A stretch of 64,000 bases of DNA from Myxococcota bacterium (GTDB lineage Bacteria; Myxococcota_A; UBA796; UBA2385), in the NCBI GenBank assembly GCA_023150805.1, contig JAKLKF010000019.1, forward strand, positions 1 through 64,000, in the 5' to 3' direction. Below the pieces are notes generated by a model that did no database searches, had not been told where the DNA came from, and worked only from the letters and a program-made list of their open reading frames with translations. The position numbers were made by a program, and so were the translations under genes. This document shows, piece after piece, positions 1 to 7,786 of this stretch (positions are counted from its first letter, which is position 1; each line of letters opens with the position of its first letter).

Positions 1-31
1 GGTCGGGGGGGGCCGGGACGTGAACAGAGCA

Positions 32-66
32 GCCCCCCTCCGGCCCTTCGGGCCACCTCCCCCCCC
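32..66. repeat. Interspersed GC-rich hairpin repeat, copy 1
   Basis: The core is CTCCGGCCC-TTC-GGGCCACCTCC, forming a perfect GGCCC/GGGCC stem with a 3-nt loop. It lies directly 3' of the stop codon of the minus-strand gene ending at 67. The same unit recurs at 3204-3403, 11061-11114 and, truncated, at 11226-11241, always in a 3' intergenic position. Bases 1-31 hold nothing I recognise. Confidence 0.6.
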
Positions 67-1311
67 TCACCCGAAGGCGAAGCCCAGCCCCCGGTACGTG
101 GGCGCGACCTCGACCACCTCCTCGCCGCGCACGAGCAGCAGCTCGCCGAAGCGCTCGGCCAGCTCGCCGGCCTTGGCGTGGCGGCACAACACCGGGTCGC
201 CCAGCCCGAGCGGCGTGTCGCATCCTCGCGTGGAGAACGGTGTCTGCACCTCGCCCCAGCCTTCGAGATCGAGGGGTTTGAGCCCCGCGGGCAGCCAGGC
301 CTGGGGCAGGCGGTCGGGGCCCATCGCACCGCTGGCGGGGTAGCCGCCGCCGAAGCAGGTGACGAAGCCGGGGTCGCTCTGGCGGCAGACGGAGAGCGCG
401 AAGAAGGCGGCGGGCTGCAGGGGCAGGCCGGCGTAGCCGTCGAAGAGGTGGGGGCAGAGGAAGCCCGAGCCGGCGGTGACCTCGGTGACGGTGGGGTCGG
501 CGGCGGTGGAGAGGACGCTGCCGGTGCCGCCGCCGTTGACGACCTGGATGTCGTGGCCGGCGGTGCGCAGGGCGGCCTGGACCTCGGCGCGGCGGTTGCG
601 GGCCAGCGGGATGGAGCGGCGCTTGAGGAGGCCGCGCACGGGGTCGAGCGCCCGGCTGCCGGGGGTGGTGTCGGGGATGCCGGCGACCTGGGCCTCGTAG
701 GCGAGCAGGCCGGCCAGGCGGACGCCCGGGTGGGTGCGGCAGGCGGCGGCGACGGCGAGCGCGTCGGCAGGGCCGCGCACGGGGCTGCGTCGCACGCCGA
801 GGTGGGCGGCGGACAGGCCCCCAGGGCGCAGGCTCATGTCGACGTCGATGGCGACGGCGAGCTCGGCGTCGACCTCCTGGGCGGCGGCGGAGAGCAGGGC
901 GACGTGGGCGGGGCTGTCGACGGTGGCGACCAGGCGCAGGCCGCGGGCGGCGACCTGGGCCAGGGCGGCGGCCTCGTCGGGGCGGCTGGCGGGGTAGGCC
1001 AGGAAGAGGTCGTCGAAGCCCTGGTCGGCCAGGGCCAGGGTCTCGTGCGCGCTCATGGTGAGCAGGCCCTGGAAGGCAGGGTCCAGGCCCAGGATGTGGC
1101 GCAACAGGGCGGGGCAGCGCAGGCTCTTGCTGGCCAGGCGCAGGGTGGGGGGGCGGTCGGCGCCCGGGGGCGCGGCGCGGGCCAGCGCGGCGCGCAGCAC
1201 GCGGGCGTTGTGGTCGACGGCGTCGAGGTCGACGAGGGCGGCGGGCAGGCGGCGGCGGGCGAGCACCCGCTTCCAGCGGGCCCACTGGGCGGCAGAGTCG
1301 GAGGGCAGCAT
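67..1311 (-). CDS. Amino-acid deaminase/aldolase-like PLP enzyme (alanine racemase N-terminal fold)
   Basis: A 414-residue protein of the fold-type III PLP family that includes D-threonine aldolase and D-serine deaminase-like enzymes. The N-terminal strand motif ALVDLDAVDHN (about 25-35) and LRLASKSLR, with the presumed Schiff-base Lys62, match the family. The segment VVNGGGTGS around residue 258 fits the phosphate-binding end of the barrel, and the C-terminal part with a CRH motif (about 375) resembles the metal-binding D-threonine aldolase C-terminal domain. The ATG start at 1311 is the first plausible one and gives the family's usual length. It is probably cytosolic. No neighbouring gene suggests a pathway, so the true substrate (a D-amino acid or beta-hydroxy amino acid) is not known. 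Confidence 0.75.
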   Translation of the reverse strand: MLPSDSAAQWARWKRVLARRRLPAALVDLDAVDHNARVLRAALARAAPPGADRPPTLRLASKSLRCPALLRHILGLDPAFQGLLTMSAHETLALADQGFDDLFLAYPASRPDEAAALAQVAARGLRLVATVDSPAHVALLSAAAQEVDAELAVAIDVDMSLRPGGLSAAHLGVRRSPVRGPADALAVAAACRTHPGVRLAGLLAYEAQVAGIPDTTPGSRALDPVRGLLKRRSIPLARNRRAEVQAALRTAGHDIQVVNGGGTGSVLSTAADPTVTEVTAGSGFLCPHLFDGYAGLPLQPAAFFALSVCRQSDPGFVTCFGGGYPASGAMGPDRLPQAWLPAGLKPLDLEGWGEVQTPFSTRGCDTPLGLGDPVLCRHAKAGELAERFGELLLVRGEEVVEVAPTYRGLGFAFG

Positions 1312-1720
1312 GGGGGGAGTGTACGCGGAGGGAGCAGGGGCGGACCGGCGAGAGGGGACGGCGCACGCGATCGGCTGGCAGGCGCGGGGGTGCCCTGGGC
1401 GGCGCGGTGGGGCGTGGTGCGGTCGGTCCTTGGTGGATGGGGATCAACCCGCCGGGAATCGACCGGGATGGCGTCGATAGTGCGAGGATGGCGGAGAAGC
1501 GCTTGGATACCGACCAGGTGGTGGGAGTTTCTCGCGGGATGGGTGGACACCTCGGAAGAATCGACCGCGCTCCGCAGCGGGCTGACTCCCGCTGCACCGC
1601 GGCGCCGGGCGAAAGCGATCAATGGATAACAGCCGGCACCTGCTCTGCTCCTGCTCTGCTCGGCTGGTTCTCGCCCGGGGACCGGCGGGGGAGTAGGGGG
1701 AAGGACCCTGCGGAGTCCCG
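1312..1720. other. Divergent intergenic region without recognised gene
   Basis: About 410 bases between two divergent genes. Both promoters presumably lie here, but I see no convincing -35/-10 pair. A short tandem CTGCTCTGCTC sequence lies near 1640-1662. Open frames crossing the region have no start/RBS logic and look spurious. A GGAG 5 nt before the ATG at 1721 is the ribosome-binding site of the next gene. Confidence 0.5.
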
Positions 1721-2377
1721 ATGCCCACCCTCCTCCTCTCCCGCTCCGCGCCGATCACCCTGGCCGAGGCCGAGCGCCTGCCGGTCGGCGCGCGGGTGGA
1801 CAACGGCCCGGGCGGCGGACAGGTGGCGCTGGAGCTGCCGGGGCGGGACCTGGCGGCGCTCCTGCAGGCGGCGGCGGCCCTGGCGCGGGCGGTGCCGGAC
1901 GCGGTGCTGACGGCCCAGGGGCTGCCGGACCTGGCGGCGCCCGTGGCCCCGGCGCTGCCGGCACCGGTGGCACCCACCGCGGCGGCGCAGGGCGGGGCGG
2001 CCCCCGCGGACGCCGATCCGTGGGCCCTGCTGGACGCGGGCCAGGTCGACGCCGCGCTGCTGGCCTTCGCGCGGGAGGGGCTGGACCCGGCCGGGCGGGA
2101 GCGGGTGCGGCAGCTCTTCCAGAGCACGGCGCCGGAGCAGGTGGCCGTGGCCTGCCGGATCGCGACGGCGGCGGGCTGGCGCTCCTTCGTGACCAGCATC
2201 CGGCGGGTGCTGGACCACGGCGACACGCGGGTGCGGGTGGCGGCGGTCCAGGCGGTCGGCGCGCTGGCTGGCCCCTCGATGCAGGGCGCGGCGGAGAAGA
2301 TGCGCAACGACCCGAGCCCCGACGTCCGGCAGGCGGCGGTGGCGGCGGTGGCGGCGATCGAGGGGCGACAGGGGTGA
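1721..2377 (+). CDS. HEAT-repeat domain protein
   Basis: A 218-residue cytosolic protein. The first 90 residues are Ala/Pro/Leu-rich with no recognised domain. From about 105 to 215 there are at least two HEAT-like helical pairs, seen in the regularly spaced runs DTRVRVAAVQAVGALAG and PDVRQAAVAAVAAIEG. HEAT repeats generally act as protein-protein scaffolds. The start ATG has a GGAG ribosome-binding site with 5-nt spacing. The stop overlaps the GTG start of the following methyltransferase (GTGA), so the two are likely translationally coupled. I cannot name a partner; it could be a regulatory or assembly factor for the methyltransferase, which is inference from the overlap only. Confidence 0.7.
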   Translation: MPTLLLSRSAPITLAEAERLPVGARVDNGPGGGQVALELPGRDLAALLQAAAALARAVPDAVLTAQGLPDLAAPVAPALPAPVAPTAAAQGGAAPADADPWALLDAGQVDAALLAFAREGLDPAGRERVRQLFQSTAPEQVAVACRIATAAGWRSFVTSIRRVLDHGDTRVRVAAVQAVGALAGPSMQGAAEKMRNDPSPDVRQAAVAAVAAIEGRQG

Positions 2378-3195
2378 CCGAGATCCTGGGGCCCGGCCCC
2401 GACGAGAGCCTGGACCTGCTGGCGGGCGACTGGCGGGTCTTCCAGCTCCGCAAGGGGCACCGCTTCAGCACCGACGACCTGGTGACGGCCTGGTTCGGGG
2501 CGCTGGCGCGGCCGGGGGCGGCGCGCGTGCTGGACCTGGGCGCGGGCATCGGCTCGGTGGGGCTGGCGACGCTGTGGCTGCTGGACCACGAGGCGGATCC
2601 GACGGGCTGGCGGGTGCGCCCGGGGCCGCGGGCGCGGCTGTGGATGGTCGAGGCGCAGGAGGTGAGCCACCAGCTCGCGCGGCGCTCGGTGGCGCACAAC
2701 GGGCTGGTGGACCGGGTGACGCTGCGGTGCTGCGACCTGCGGGACCCGGCGGCGGTGGGGGCACAGGAGCGCTTCGACCTGGTGCTGGGCTCGCCGCCCT
2801 ACATCCCGGTGGGGAAGGGACACGTCTCGCCCCACCCGCAGCGGGCGGCCTGCCGCATCGAGCTGCGCGGCGACGTGCTGGACTACTGCCGGACGGCGGC
2901 GCGGGCGCTGGCTGTGGGGGGCCGGGTGGCGCTGGTGCACGCCTGGGGCGACCCGCGGCCCGAGGCGGCGCTGCTGGCGACGGGGCTGTGCCTGCTGCGC
3001 AAGGTGGAGGTGGTGTTCCGGCGCGGGCGCACGCCGACCATCGTGGTGTACGTGGCGGGGCGGGCGGGGGAGGAACCGGAAGCGGAGGTGCTGCGGGAGA
3101 CGCTCACGGTGCGCGAGGCGGACGGTACCTGGACCGAGGAGTGGCGCGCGCTGCGGGCGGCGATGGGCGCGCCGGAGGCGGGGCGGGAGCGGTAG
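2374..3195 (+). CDS. TrmN6-like tRNA/N6-adenine methyltransferase
   Basis: A 273-residue SAM-dependent methyltransferase. Motif I is LDLGAGIGSVGL (about 53-64). The catalytic motif is GSPPYIP (139-145), a variant of the NPPY loop of N6-adenine and glutamine methyltransferases. The N-terminal FQLRKGHRFSTDDLVTAWF is typical of the tRNA1(Val) A37 methyltransferase TrmN6 (YfiC), which methylates the amino group of adenosine next to the anticodon. The Ser in place of the usual Asn in NPPY leaves substrate and activity less certain. The GTG start overlaps the stop of the HEAT-repeat gene by 4 nt. It ends in the repeat-containing convergent spacer at 3196-3408. Confidence 0.75.
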   Translation: MTEILGPGPDESLDLLAGDWRVFQLRKGHRFSTDDLVTAWFGALARPGAARVLDLGAGIGSVGLATLWLLDHEADPTGWRVRPGPRARLWMVEAQEVSHQLARRSVAHNGLVDRVTLRCCDLRDPAAVGAQERFDLVLGSPPYIPVGKGHVSPHPQRAACRIELRGDVLDYCRTAARALAVGGRVALVHAWGDPRPEAALLATGLCLLRKVEVVFRRGRTPTIVVYVAGRAGEEPEAEVLRETLTVREADGTWTEEWRALRAAMGAPEAGRER

Positions 3196-3203
3196 GGACC
3201 TCT

Positions 3204-3354
3204 GGCGGGGCGGGGAGGCCCCCCTCCGGCCCTGCGGGCCACCTCCCCCCGCTTCGCGGTGGGAGGAGCGGGGCGGCGAGCTTGTTGGCGGGGCGGGGAG
3301 GCCCCGCTCCGGCCCTGCGGGCCACCTCCCCCCGCTTCGCGGTGGGAGGAACGG
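3204..3354. repeat. Interspersed hairpin repeat, two tandem full copies
   Basis: Two near-identical units of about 67 bp (3204-3270 and 3288-3354) each begin with GGCGGGGCGGGGAGGCC and contain the GGCCC-TGC-GGGCC stem. Each then has a second stem in which CCTCCC pairs with GGGAGG around CCGC-TTC-GCGG. They sit between convergent genes ending at 3195 (+) and 3409 (-), where they could act as a bidirectional terminator. Confidence 0.65.
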
Positions 3355-3403
3355 GAGGCCCCCCTCCGGCCCTGCGGGTCCCCCTCCGGCCCTGCGGGCA
3401 GCC
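3355..3403. repeat. Interspersed hairpin repeat, partial tandem copies
   Basis: Two shortened units of the same family (CCCCTCCGGCCCTGCGGG repeated) run up to the stop codon of the minus-strand GGDEF-EAL gene. They retain only the first hairpin of the full unit. Confidence 0.6.
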
Positions 3404-3408
3404 TGCCC

Positions 3409-5091
3409 TCACGGCAGCGGCGCCGGCCTCCCCAGCAGCCAGCCCTGGCCCAGCTCGCAGCCCATCTCCCTCAACATGGCCCGCTGCTCCTCGGTCTCGA
3501 CGCCCTCGGCGACGGCGCGCAGGCCCAGGCTGCGGGCCAGGCCCAGGATGGAGCGCACCAGGGCCCGGCCCTCCTCGCCGTCGACCATGCCGGCGACGAA
3601 GGCCTTGTCGATCTTGAGCGCGTCGACGGGCATGCGGTGCAGGTGGGCGTAGCTGGACACGCCGGTGCCGAAGTCGTCGATGCTGATGCCGATGCCGCGG
3701 TCGCGCAGGGCCTGGAGCACGCGCAGGACCTGGCCCAGGTCGTCGGCCATGACCTGCTCGGTGACCTCGATGCGCAGGCGGCGCGGGTCGACCTCCCACA
3801 GCACGAGCTGCTCGTCGATGCAGTGCAGCAGGCCCGGGTCGGAGAGCTGGCGCATCGAGAGGTTGACGGCGACGGTGGGGCCCTGGGGGTCGTCGCCCAT
3901 GCGGGCCAGGTCGCAGATGGCGGTGCGCAGGGTGAAGCGGCCCACGGCGGGGGACAGGCCGTGCTGCTCGGCGATGGGCAGGAACAGGTCGGGCGGCACC
4001 AGGCCACGCTCGGGGTGGTGCCAGCGCAGGAGCGCCTCGAAGCCGACGACGCGGTCGGTGCCCAGGTCGACGATGGGCTGGTAGTGAAGGCCGAGCTGGG
4101 CCCGCTCCAGGGCCTTGTGCAGGTCGTGGCGCAGGGCGTGGCGCTCCAGCAGGGCGGCGCGCATGGTGGCGGCGAACTCGACGGTGCGGGCGCGGCCCAG
4201 CTCCTTGGCGCGGTACAGGGCGGTGTCGACGTCGCGCAGCAGGGCGTCGGCGTCGGCGCCGGCGGTGGAGGCGGCGGCCAGGCCGACGCTGGCCGAGCCG
4301 TAGACGTCGCGGCCGCCGAGCAGCATGGGGCTGGTCATGCGGCGGTGGATGCAGGCGGCGATCGCGCGGGCGGTGGCGACCGCGCCGGGGCCGGCGACCA
4401 GGACGGCGAACTCGTCGCCACCGTAGCGGGCCAGCAGGTGGCCCTGGCCCAGGCAGCCCTGGATGCGCTCGGCGACCAGGCACAGGAAGCGGTCGCCCTG
4501 GTGGTGGCCCACGCTCTCGTTGATGGTCTTGAAGTGGTCGAGGTCCAACAGCAGGACGGCCGTGTCGCCCTCCTGCCCGCTGGCGAGCACCTGCCGCAGG
4601 TGCTCCAGGAAGCTCTTGCGGTTGGGCAGGCCCGTCAGCGGGTCGCGCAGCGCGGCGTCGAGCAGCCGCGCCCGGGCCTGGATGTGCTCGGTGACGTCGT
4701 GCACGACGCCGAGCAGGCTGGCGGGCTGACCCTGCGCGTCGCGGACCAGGGTCACGCGGAGCTGGACGTGGATCTCGCGCCCGTCGCGGTGCAGGTAGCG
4801 CTTGGCGACCTCGAACCAGGCCAGCTCGCCGTCGAGCATGCGCCGGTCCATGGCCTGGTTCTGGGCCACGTCGTCGGGGTGGGTGAGGTCCTGCCAGCTC
4901 AGCGCCCGCAGCTCGGCCTCGCGGTAGCCCAGCATCTGGCAGAAGGCCGGGTTGGCGTGCTCGATGTGGCCGTCGAGGGTGGCCATGGCCATCCCGACCG
5001 GGGCGTACTCCCAGACGAAGGGCATGGCCCGGTGCAGGCCGAGGGTCTCGGTCGGCGGCAGCGAGGGCAGCAGGCTGTGGGGCGAGGACAC
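3409..5091 (-). CDS. PAS-GGDEF-EAL cyclic-di-GMP turnover protein
   Basis: A 560-residue, apparently soluble signalling protein. A PAS/PAC sensor covers about 20-145, followed by a GGDEF domain with an intact RYGGDEF active-site loop. The EAL domain runs to the end with FEALLRW, the DDFGTG loop and EGVETEEQ. Both the diguanylate cyclase and phosphodiesterase motifs are therefore intact in sequence; which activity dominates cannot be read. An upstream in-frame start would add 81 low-complexity residues. I chose GTG at 5091 because AGGAGGT lies 11 nt before it and the PAS homology begins shortly after. It follows ftsZ on the same strand, separated by about 395 bases. Confidence 0.88.
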   Translation of the reverse strand: MSSPHSLLPSLPPTETLGLHRAMPFVWEYAPVGMAMATLDGHIEHANPAFCQMLGYREAELRALSWQDLTHPDDVAQNQAMDRRMLDGELAWFEVAKRYLHRDGREIHVQLRVTLVRDAQGQPASLLGVVHDVTEHIQARARLLDAALRDPLTGLPNRKSFLEHLRQVLASGQEGDTAVLLLDLDHFKTINESVGHHQGDRFLCLVAERIQGCLGQGHLLARYGGDEFAVLVAGPGAVATARAIAACIHRRMTSPMLLGGRDVYGSASVGLAAASTAGADADALLRDVDTALYRAKELGRARTVEFAATMRAALLERHALRHDLHKALERAQLGLHYQPIVDLGTDRVVGFEALLRWHHPERGLVPPDLFLPIAEQHGLSPAVGRFTLRTAICDLARMGDDPQGPTVAVNLSMRQLSDPGLLHCIDEQLVLWEVDPRRLRIEVTEQVMADDLGQVLRVLQALRDRGIGISIDDFGTGVSSYAHLHRMPVDALKIDKAFVAGMVDGEEGRALVRSILGLARSLGLRAVAEGVETEEQRAMLREMGCELGQGWLLGRPAPLP

Positions 5092-5220
5092 ACGGGCTCC
5101 CGACCTCCTGGAGTCTCGCAGGCGAGGCGGACGTTGCGTGTCCCCAGGTGTCGAAGTCCAGGTGGCCGGAAGCAGGGAGTGGATCGGCGCACCAGGGGAG
5201 CGCCCTGTCCCAGACGAGGA

Positions 5221-5250
5221 CCCGCCCTCCCGGCGGACCGAGAGGGCGGG
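5221..5250. other. Inverted repeat, 9-bp arms
   Basis: Perfect arms CCCGCCCTC (5221-5229) and GAGGGCGGG (5242-5250) lie downstream of ftsZ. No T-tract follows on the minus strand, so a terminator role is only possible. Confidence 0.4.
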
Positions 5251-5297
5251 CAGGGGTGCACGACCCGTCTTCTGCGTCTCCATCCAACTCAGCGTCG

Positions 5298-5344
5298 GCT
5301 GACGGCCCGCTCGTGCGAACGGGCCGCTCCACATCAGCGTCAGC
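5298..5344. terminator. Compound hairpin downstream of ftsZ
   Basis: Outer arms GCTGACG (5298-5304) and CGTCAGC (5338-5344) enclose a second stem, GGCCCG (5304-5309) with CGGGCC (5320-5325). It is the most stable structure between ftsZ and the GGDEF-EAL gene and could end the ftsQ-ftsZ transcript, although it lacks a U-tract. The rest of 5092-5486 holds no recognised gene. Confidence 0.35.
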
Positions 5345-5486
5345 AGGCCACCACGGACAGACGGGGAGTCCGGGCGGCGGGCCCGGCGGAGGTCCGCCGG
5401 GGTCCGGGTACACCGGTCGCCATCCTGCGCCGGAGGGCAGCAGGCTGGCGCCCGAGGCCGCCCGAGGGCGACCCCAGGGGCCCGGA

Positions 5487-6608
5487 TCAGTCGCCGTTCT
5501 TGAAGAAGGTCGGGATGTCGTAGTCGTTGGGGTCCAGGCCGCTGACCATCGAGCCCGTGCCCGAGCGGCCGCCCGGCCGCCAGCCGCCGCCGGCCCGGCC
5601 GTTCATCGCGGCGTGCAGGGCGACCTCGACCGGGGGCGCCGCCGCCATCTGCTTCTCCTCGAAGCCGGTGGCGATGACGGTGACGCGGGCCTCGTCCTTC
5701 ATGCTGTCGTCGATGACCCAGCCCCAGATCACGTTGGCGTCCTCGTGCGCCTCCTCCTGGATCATGGTGCTGGCCTCGTTGATCTCGTACATCGTCAGGT
5801 CGCTGTTGCCCGTGATGTTGATCAGCACGGAGGTGGCGCCGGCGATGCTGACGTCGTCGAGCAGGGGGCTGTTGATGGCCTTCTGGGCGGCCTCGACCGT
5901 CTTGTGCGAGCCCGTGCCGGTGCCGACACCCATGAGCGCCAGGCCCTTGTTGGCCATGATGGTGCGCACGTCGGCGAAGTCGACGTTGACGATGCCCTGG
6001 AAGTTGATCAGGTCCGAGACGCCCTTGCAGGCCTGGTACAGCACCATGTCGGCCATGGCGAAGGCCTCGCGCATGGTGGTGCGCTCGTTCGCCATGCTGA
6101 TCAGGCGCTGGTTGGGGATGGTGATCAGCGTGTCGACGTTGGCACGCAGGGCCTCGATGCCCTCCTCGGCCTGCTTGCGGCGGCGCCGGCCCTCGAAGTG
6201 GAAGGGCCGGGTGACCACGGCCACCGTCAGCGCCCCGACCTCCTTGGCGACCTGGGCGATGATGGGGGCCGCGCCGGTGCCGGTGCCGCCGCCCATGCCG
6301 GCGGTGATGAAGACCATGTCGCAGCCCACGACCAGCTCGGCGATCCGGTCCCGGTCCTCAAGCGCCGCCTCGCGGCCGACCTCGGGGTTGGCACCCGCGC
6401 CCAGGCCCTTGGTGAGCTGGTTGCCGAGCTGGAAGCGCCGCGGGGCCAGCGACCGATCCAGGTCCTGGGCGTCCGTGTTGACCACGACGAACTCGACGCC
6501 CGTCATGCCGCTGCTGATCATGTTGTTCACGGCGTTGCCGCCGCCGCCGCCGATGCCGATGACGCGGATCTGCGCCTGGCTCAGCTCGTTCTCGACGAGG
6601 TCGATCAT
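5487..6608 (-). CDS. ftsZ: Cell-division GTPase FtsZ
   Basis: A 373-residue tubulin homologue that forms the cytokinetic Z-ring. The GTP-binding signature GGGTGTG is at 106-112, and the N-terminal IGIGGGGGNAVNNM and the T7-loop region (GIVNVDFADVR) are intact. The C-terminal conserved tail is present as YDIPTFFKN, the peptide that normally docks FtsA, ZipA or SepF. The ATG at 6608 gives the standard N-terminus. It lies 61 nt downstream of ftsQ and is probably co-transcribed with it. No ftsA lies between them, so the membrane tether must be encoded elsewhere or be a different protein. Confidence 0.98.
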   Translation of the reverse strand: MIDLVENELSQAQIRVIGIGGGGGNAVNNMISSGMTGVEFVVVNTDAQDLDRSLAPRRFQLGNQLTKGLGAGANPEVGREAALEDRDRIAELVVGCDMVFITAGMGGGTGTGAAPIIAQVAKEVGALTVAVVTRPFHFEGRRRRKQAEEGIEALRANVDTLITIPNQRLISMANERTTMREAFAMADMVLYQACKGVSDLINFQGIVNVDFADVRTIMANKGLALMGVGTGTGSHKTVEAAQKAINSPLLDDVSIAGATSVLINITGNSDLTMYEINEASTMIQEEAHEDANVIWGWVIDDSMKDEARVTVIATGFEEKQMAAAPPVEVALHAAMNGRAGGGWRPGGRSGTGSMVSGLDPNDYDIPTFFKNGD

Positions 6609-6669
6609 GGGAGGTCCTCCGGGGCTGCCCTGTGACCGCGGGCCGCGGGTCGTGGAGACGGGGAAGGGG

Positions 6670-7497
6670 TCAGGGGAGAGCGACGGCGGGGGCCGCGCCG
6701 GCCGGATCGGGCACCGCGGGGGGCGCCGGCGGCGGGTGCAGCGGGGGCAGGGGGGAGGCGACGGCCAGCGCGGTGGCGGCGACGTCGACCTGCTGGGGCT
6801 TGCCCAGGTCCAGGCCGTGGGAGACCAGGCGGCGGAGGCGGGCCATCGCGGGGGCGGGGTCCTCGTGGCCGACGAGGATGCGGCTGCCGCTGCGCAGCAC
6901 CACCTCGTAGCCGGCGTGGGGATCGTGGTGGATCTCGCTCACGTCGGAGGGGGCGACGGGCTGGCCGTCGCAGGCCCGCCACAGGCGGATGGCGCCCAGC
7001 ACCACCGCGGCCGCCAGCTCGGGGCGGGCGCGCTCCAGGTCGGGGGACAGGCCCGTCAGCACCGGGAAGTCCAGGTCGTCGCTGCTGGCGACCTTGATGG
7101 GGCGGCCGGCGTCGTCGACGTACCAGAGCTGGTCCAGCGCCAGCAGCATCACCGGCTGGTGCTCGGTCACCTCGACCCGGATGGTCGAGGGGAAGACGCG
7201 CGAGACGTTGGCGCGCGCGACCCAGGGGTGGCGCTCCACGCCGCGGCGGACCTGGTCGAGGTCGGCCAGGGCCAGGTGGGCCCCCACGGGCACGTCGGCC
7301 AGGTGGCGCAGGTGGGCGATCGGTGCCCGCTGCGCGCCCACGATCTCGACCTGGTAGACGCGGAAGGCGGCGTCCTGGTCGACGTGGTGCGCGCCCACCC
7401 CCAGGGCCGTGACCACCGCGCCGCCGAGCACGCCAGCGGCCAGCACGCGGGCGGCGCGCTTCCAGGGCGAGGGGCGGGAGGGCAGGAGATCGTTCAC
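6670..7497 (-). CDS. ftsQ: Cell-division protein FtsQ
   Basis: A bitopic divisome protein of about 275 residues with a short cytoplasmic N-terminus, one membrane helix (about 17-37), a POTRA domain starting near FRVYQVEIVGA and a beta domain containing VTEHQPVMLL and LWYVDDAGRPIKV. FtsQ links FtsL/FtsB to the early divisome. I placed the start at GTG 7497. No Shine-Dalgarno is evident, so this is uncertain by a few codons; upstream in-frame sequence is Pro/Ser-rich and unlikely to be coding. A Pro/Ala-rich C-terminal tail follows the beta domain. A good sigma-70-like promoter at 7662-7690 suggests ftsQ-ftsZ is transcribed independently of the upstream nrf genes. Confidence 0.85.
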   Translation of the reverse strand: MNDLLPSRPSPWKRAARVLAAGVLGGAVVTALGVGAHHVDQDAAFRVYQVEIVGAQRAPIAHLRHLADVPVGAHLALADLDQVRRGVERHPWVARANVSRVFPSTIRVEVTEHQPVMLLALDQLWYVDDAGRPIKVASSDDLDFPVLTGLSPDLERARPELAAAVVLGAIRLWRACDGQPVAPSDVSEIHHDPHAGYEVVLRSGSRILVGHEDPAPAMARLRRLVSHGLDLGKPQQVDVAATALAVASPLPPLHPPPAPPAVPDPAGAAPAVALP

Positions 7498-7661
7498 GGC
7501 TGCGGGCGCGGGGGACGCGCGGGGGGAGGAGGGTGTGCAGCGGGCGCCCGAGGAGAGGGGGCGCGGGGCCGAGGGGGAGGGGCCGGAGGAGCGGTGCGGG
7601 CCGGGGAGACCCGCGGGGGCTGCGGCGGGGCACCGACACGCGGGGCCGTCGCAGTGGGGGG

Positions 7662-7690
7662 ACGTTACCTCGGGCGACAAGCCTTGACAA
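7662..7690 (-). promoter_or_regulatory. Predicted sigma-70-type promoter of ftsQ-ftsZ
   Basis: On the minus strand TTGTCA (7690-7685) and TAACGT (7667-7662) are separated by 17 nt. The -35 region overlaps the interrupted palindrome GCCTTG-A-CAAGGC (7681-7693), a possible regulator site. It lies about 165 nt before the ftsQ start. Confidence 0.5.
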
Positions 7691-7728
7691 GGCAAGTGCC
7701 CGGGTTTCTCGCGGTGGCCGAAAGGACT

Positions 7729-7762
7729 CCGCCCGCCGCGGTCGAGGGGGCCGGGCGGGCGG
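7729..7762 (-). terminator. Hairpin terminator after nrfA
   Basis: A perfect 9-bp stem, CCGCCCGCC (7729-7737) with GGCGGGCGG (7754-7762), lies 25 nt beyond the nrfA stop. On the minus strand it is followed by CCTTTCGG, a weak U-run. Confidence 0.5.
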
Positions 7763-7786
7763 AGGGGAGGGGCCGGGAGGAGGGGG

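Noticed and set aside
178-1629. 483-residue plus-strand open frame overlapping the first gene
   Set aside because: Low-complexity Gly/Ala/Val translation antisense to a clear PLP enzyme; typical GC-rich shadow.
5092-5334. Longer N-terminus for the PAS-GGDEF-EAL protein
   Set aside because: The extra 81 residues are Pro/Arg/Ser-rich, and the best Shine-Dalgarno (AGGAGGT) precedes the GTG at 5091.
3259-5523. 754-residue plus-strand open frame opposite the GGDEF-EAL gene
   Set aside because: Gln/Val/Gly-rich antisense shadow with no domain motifs.
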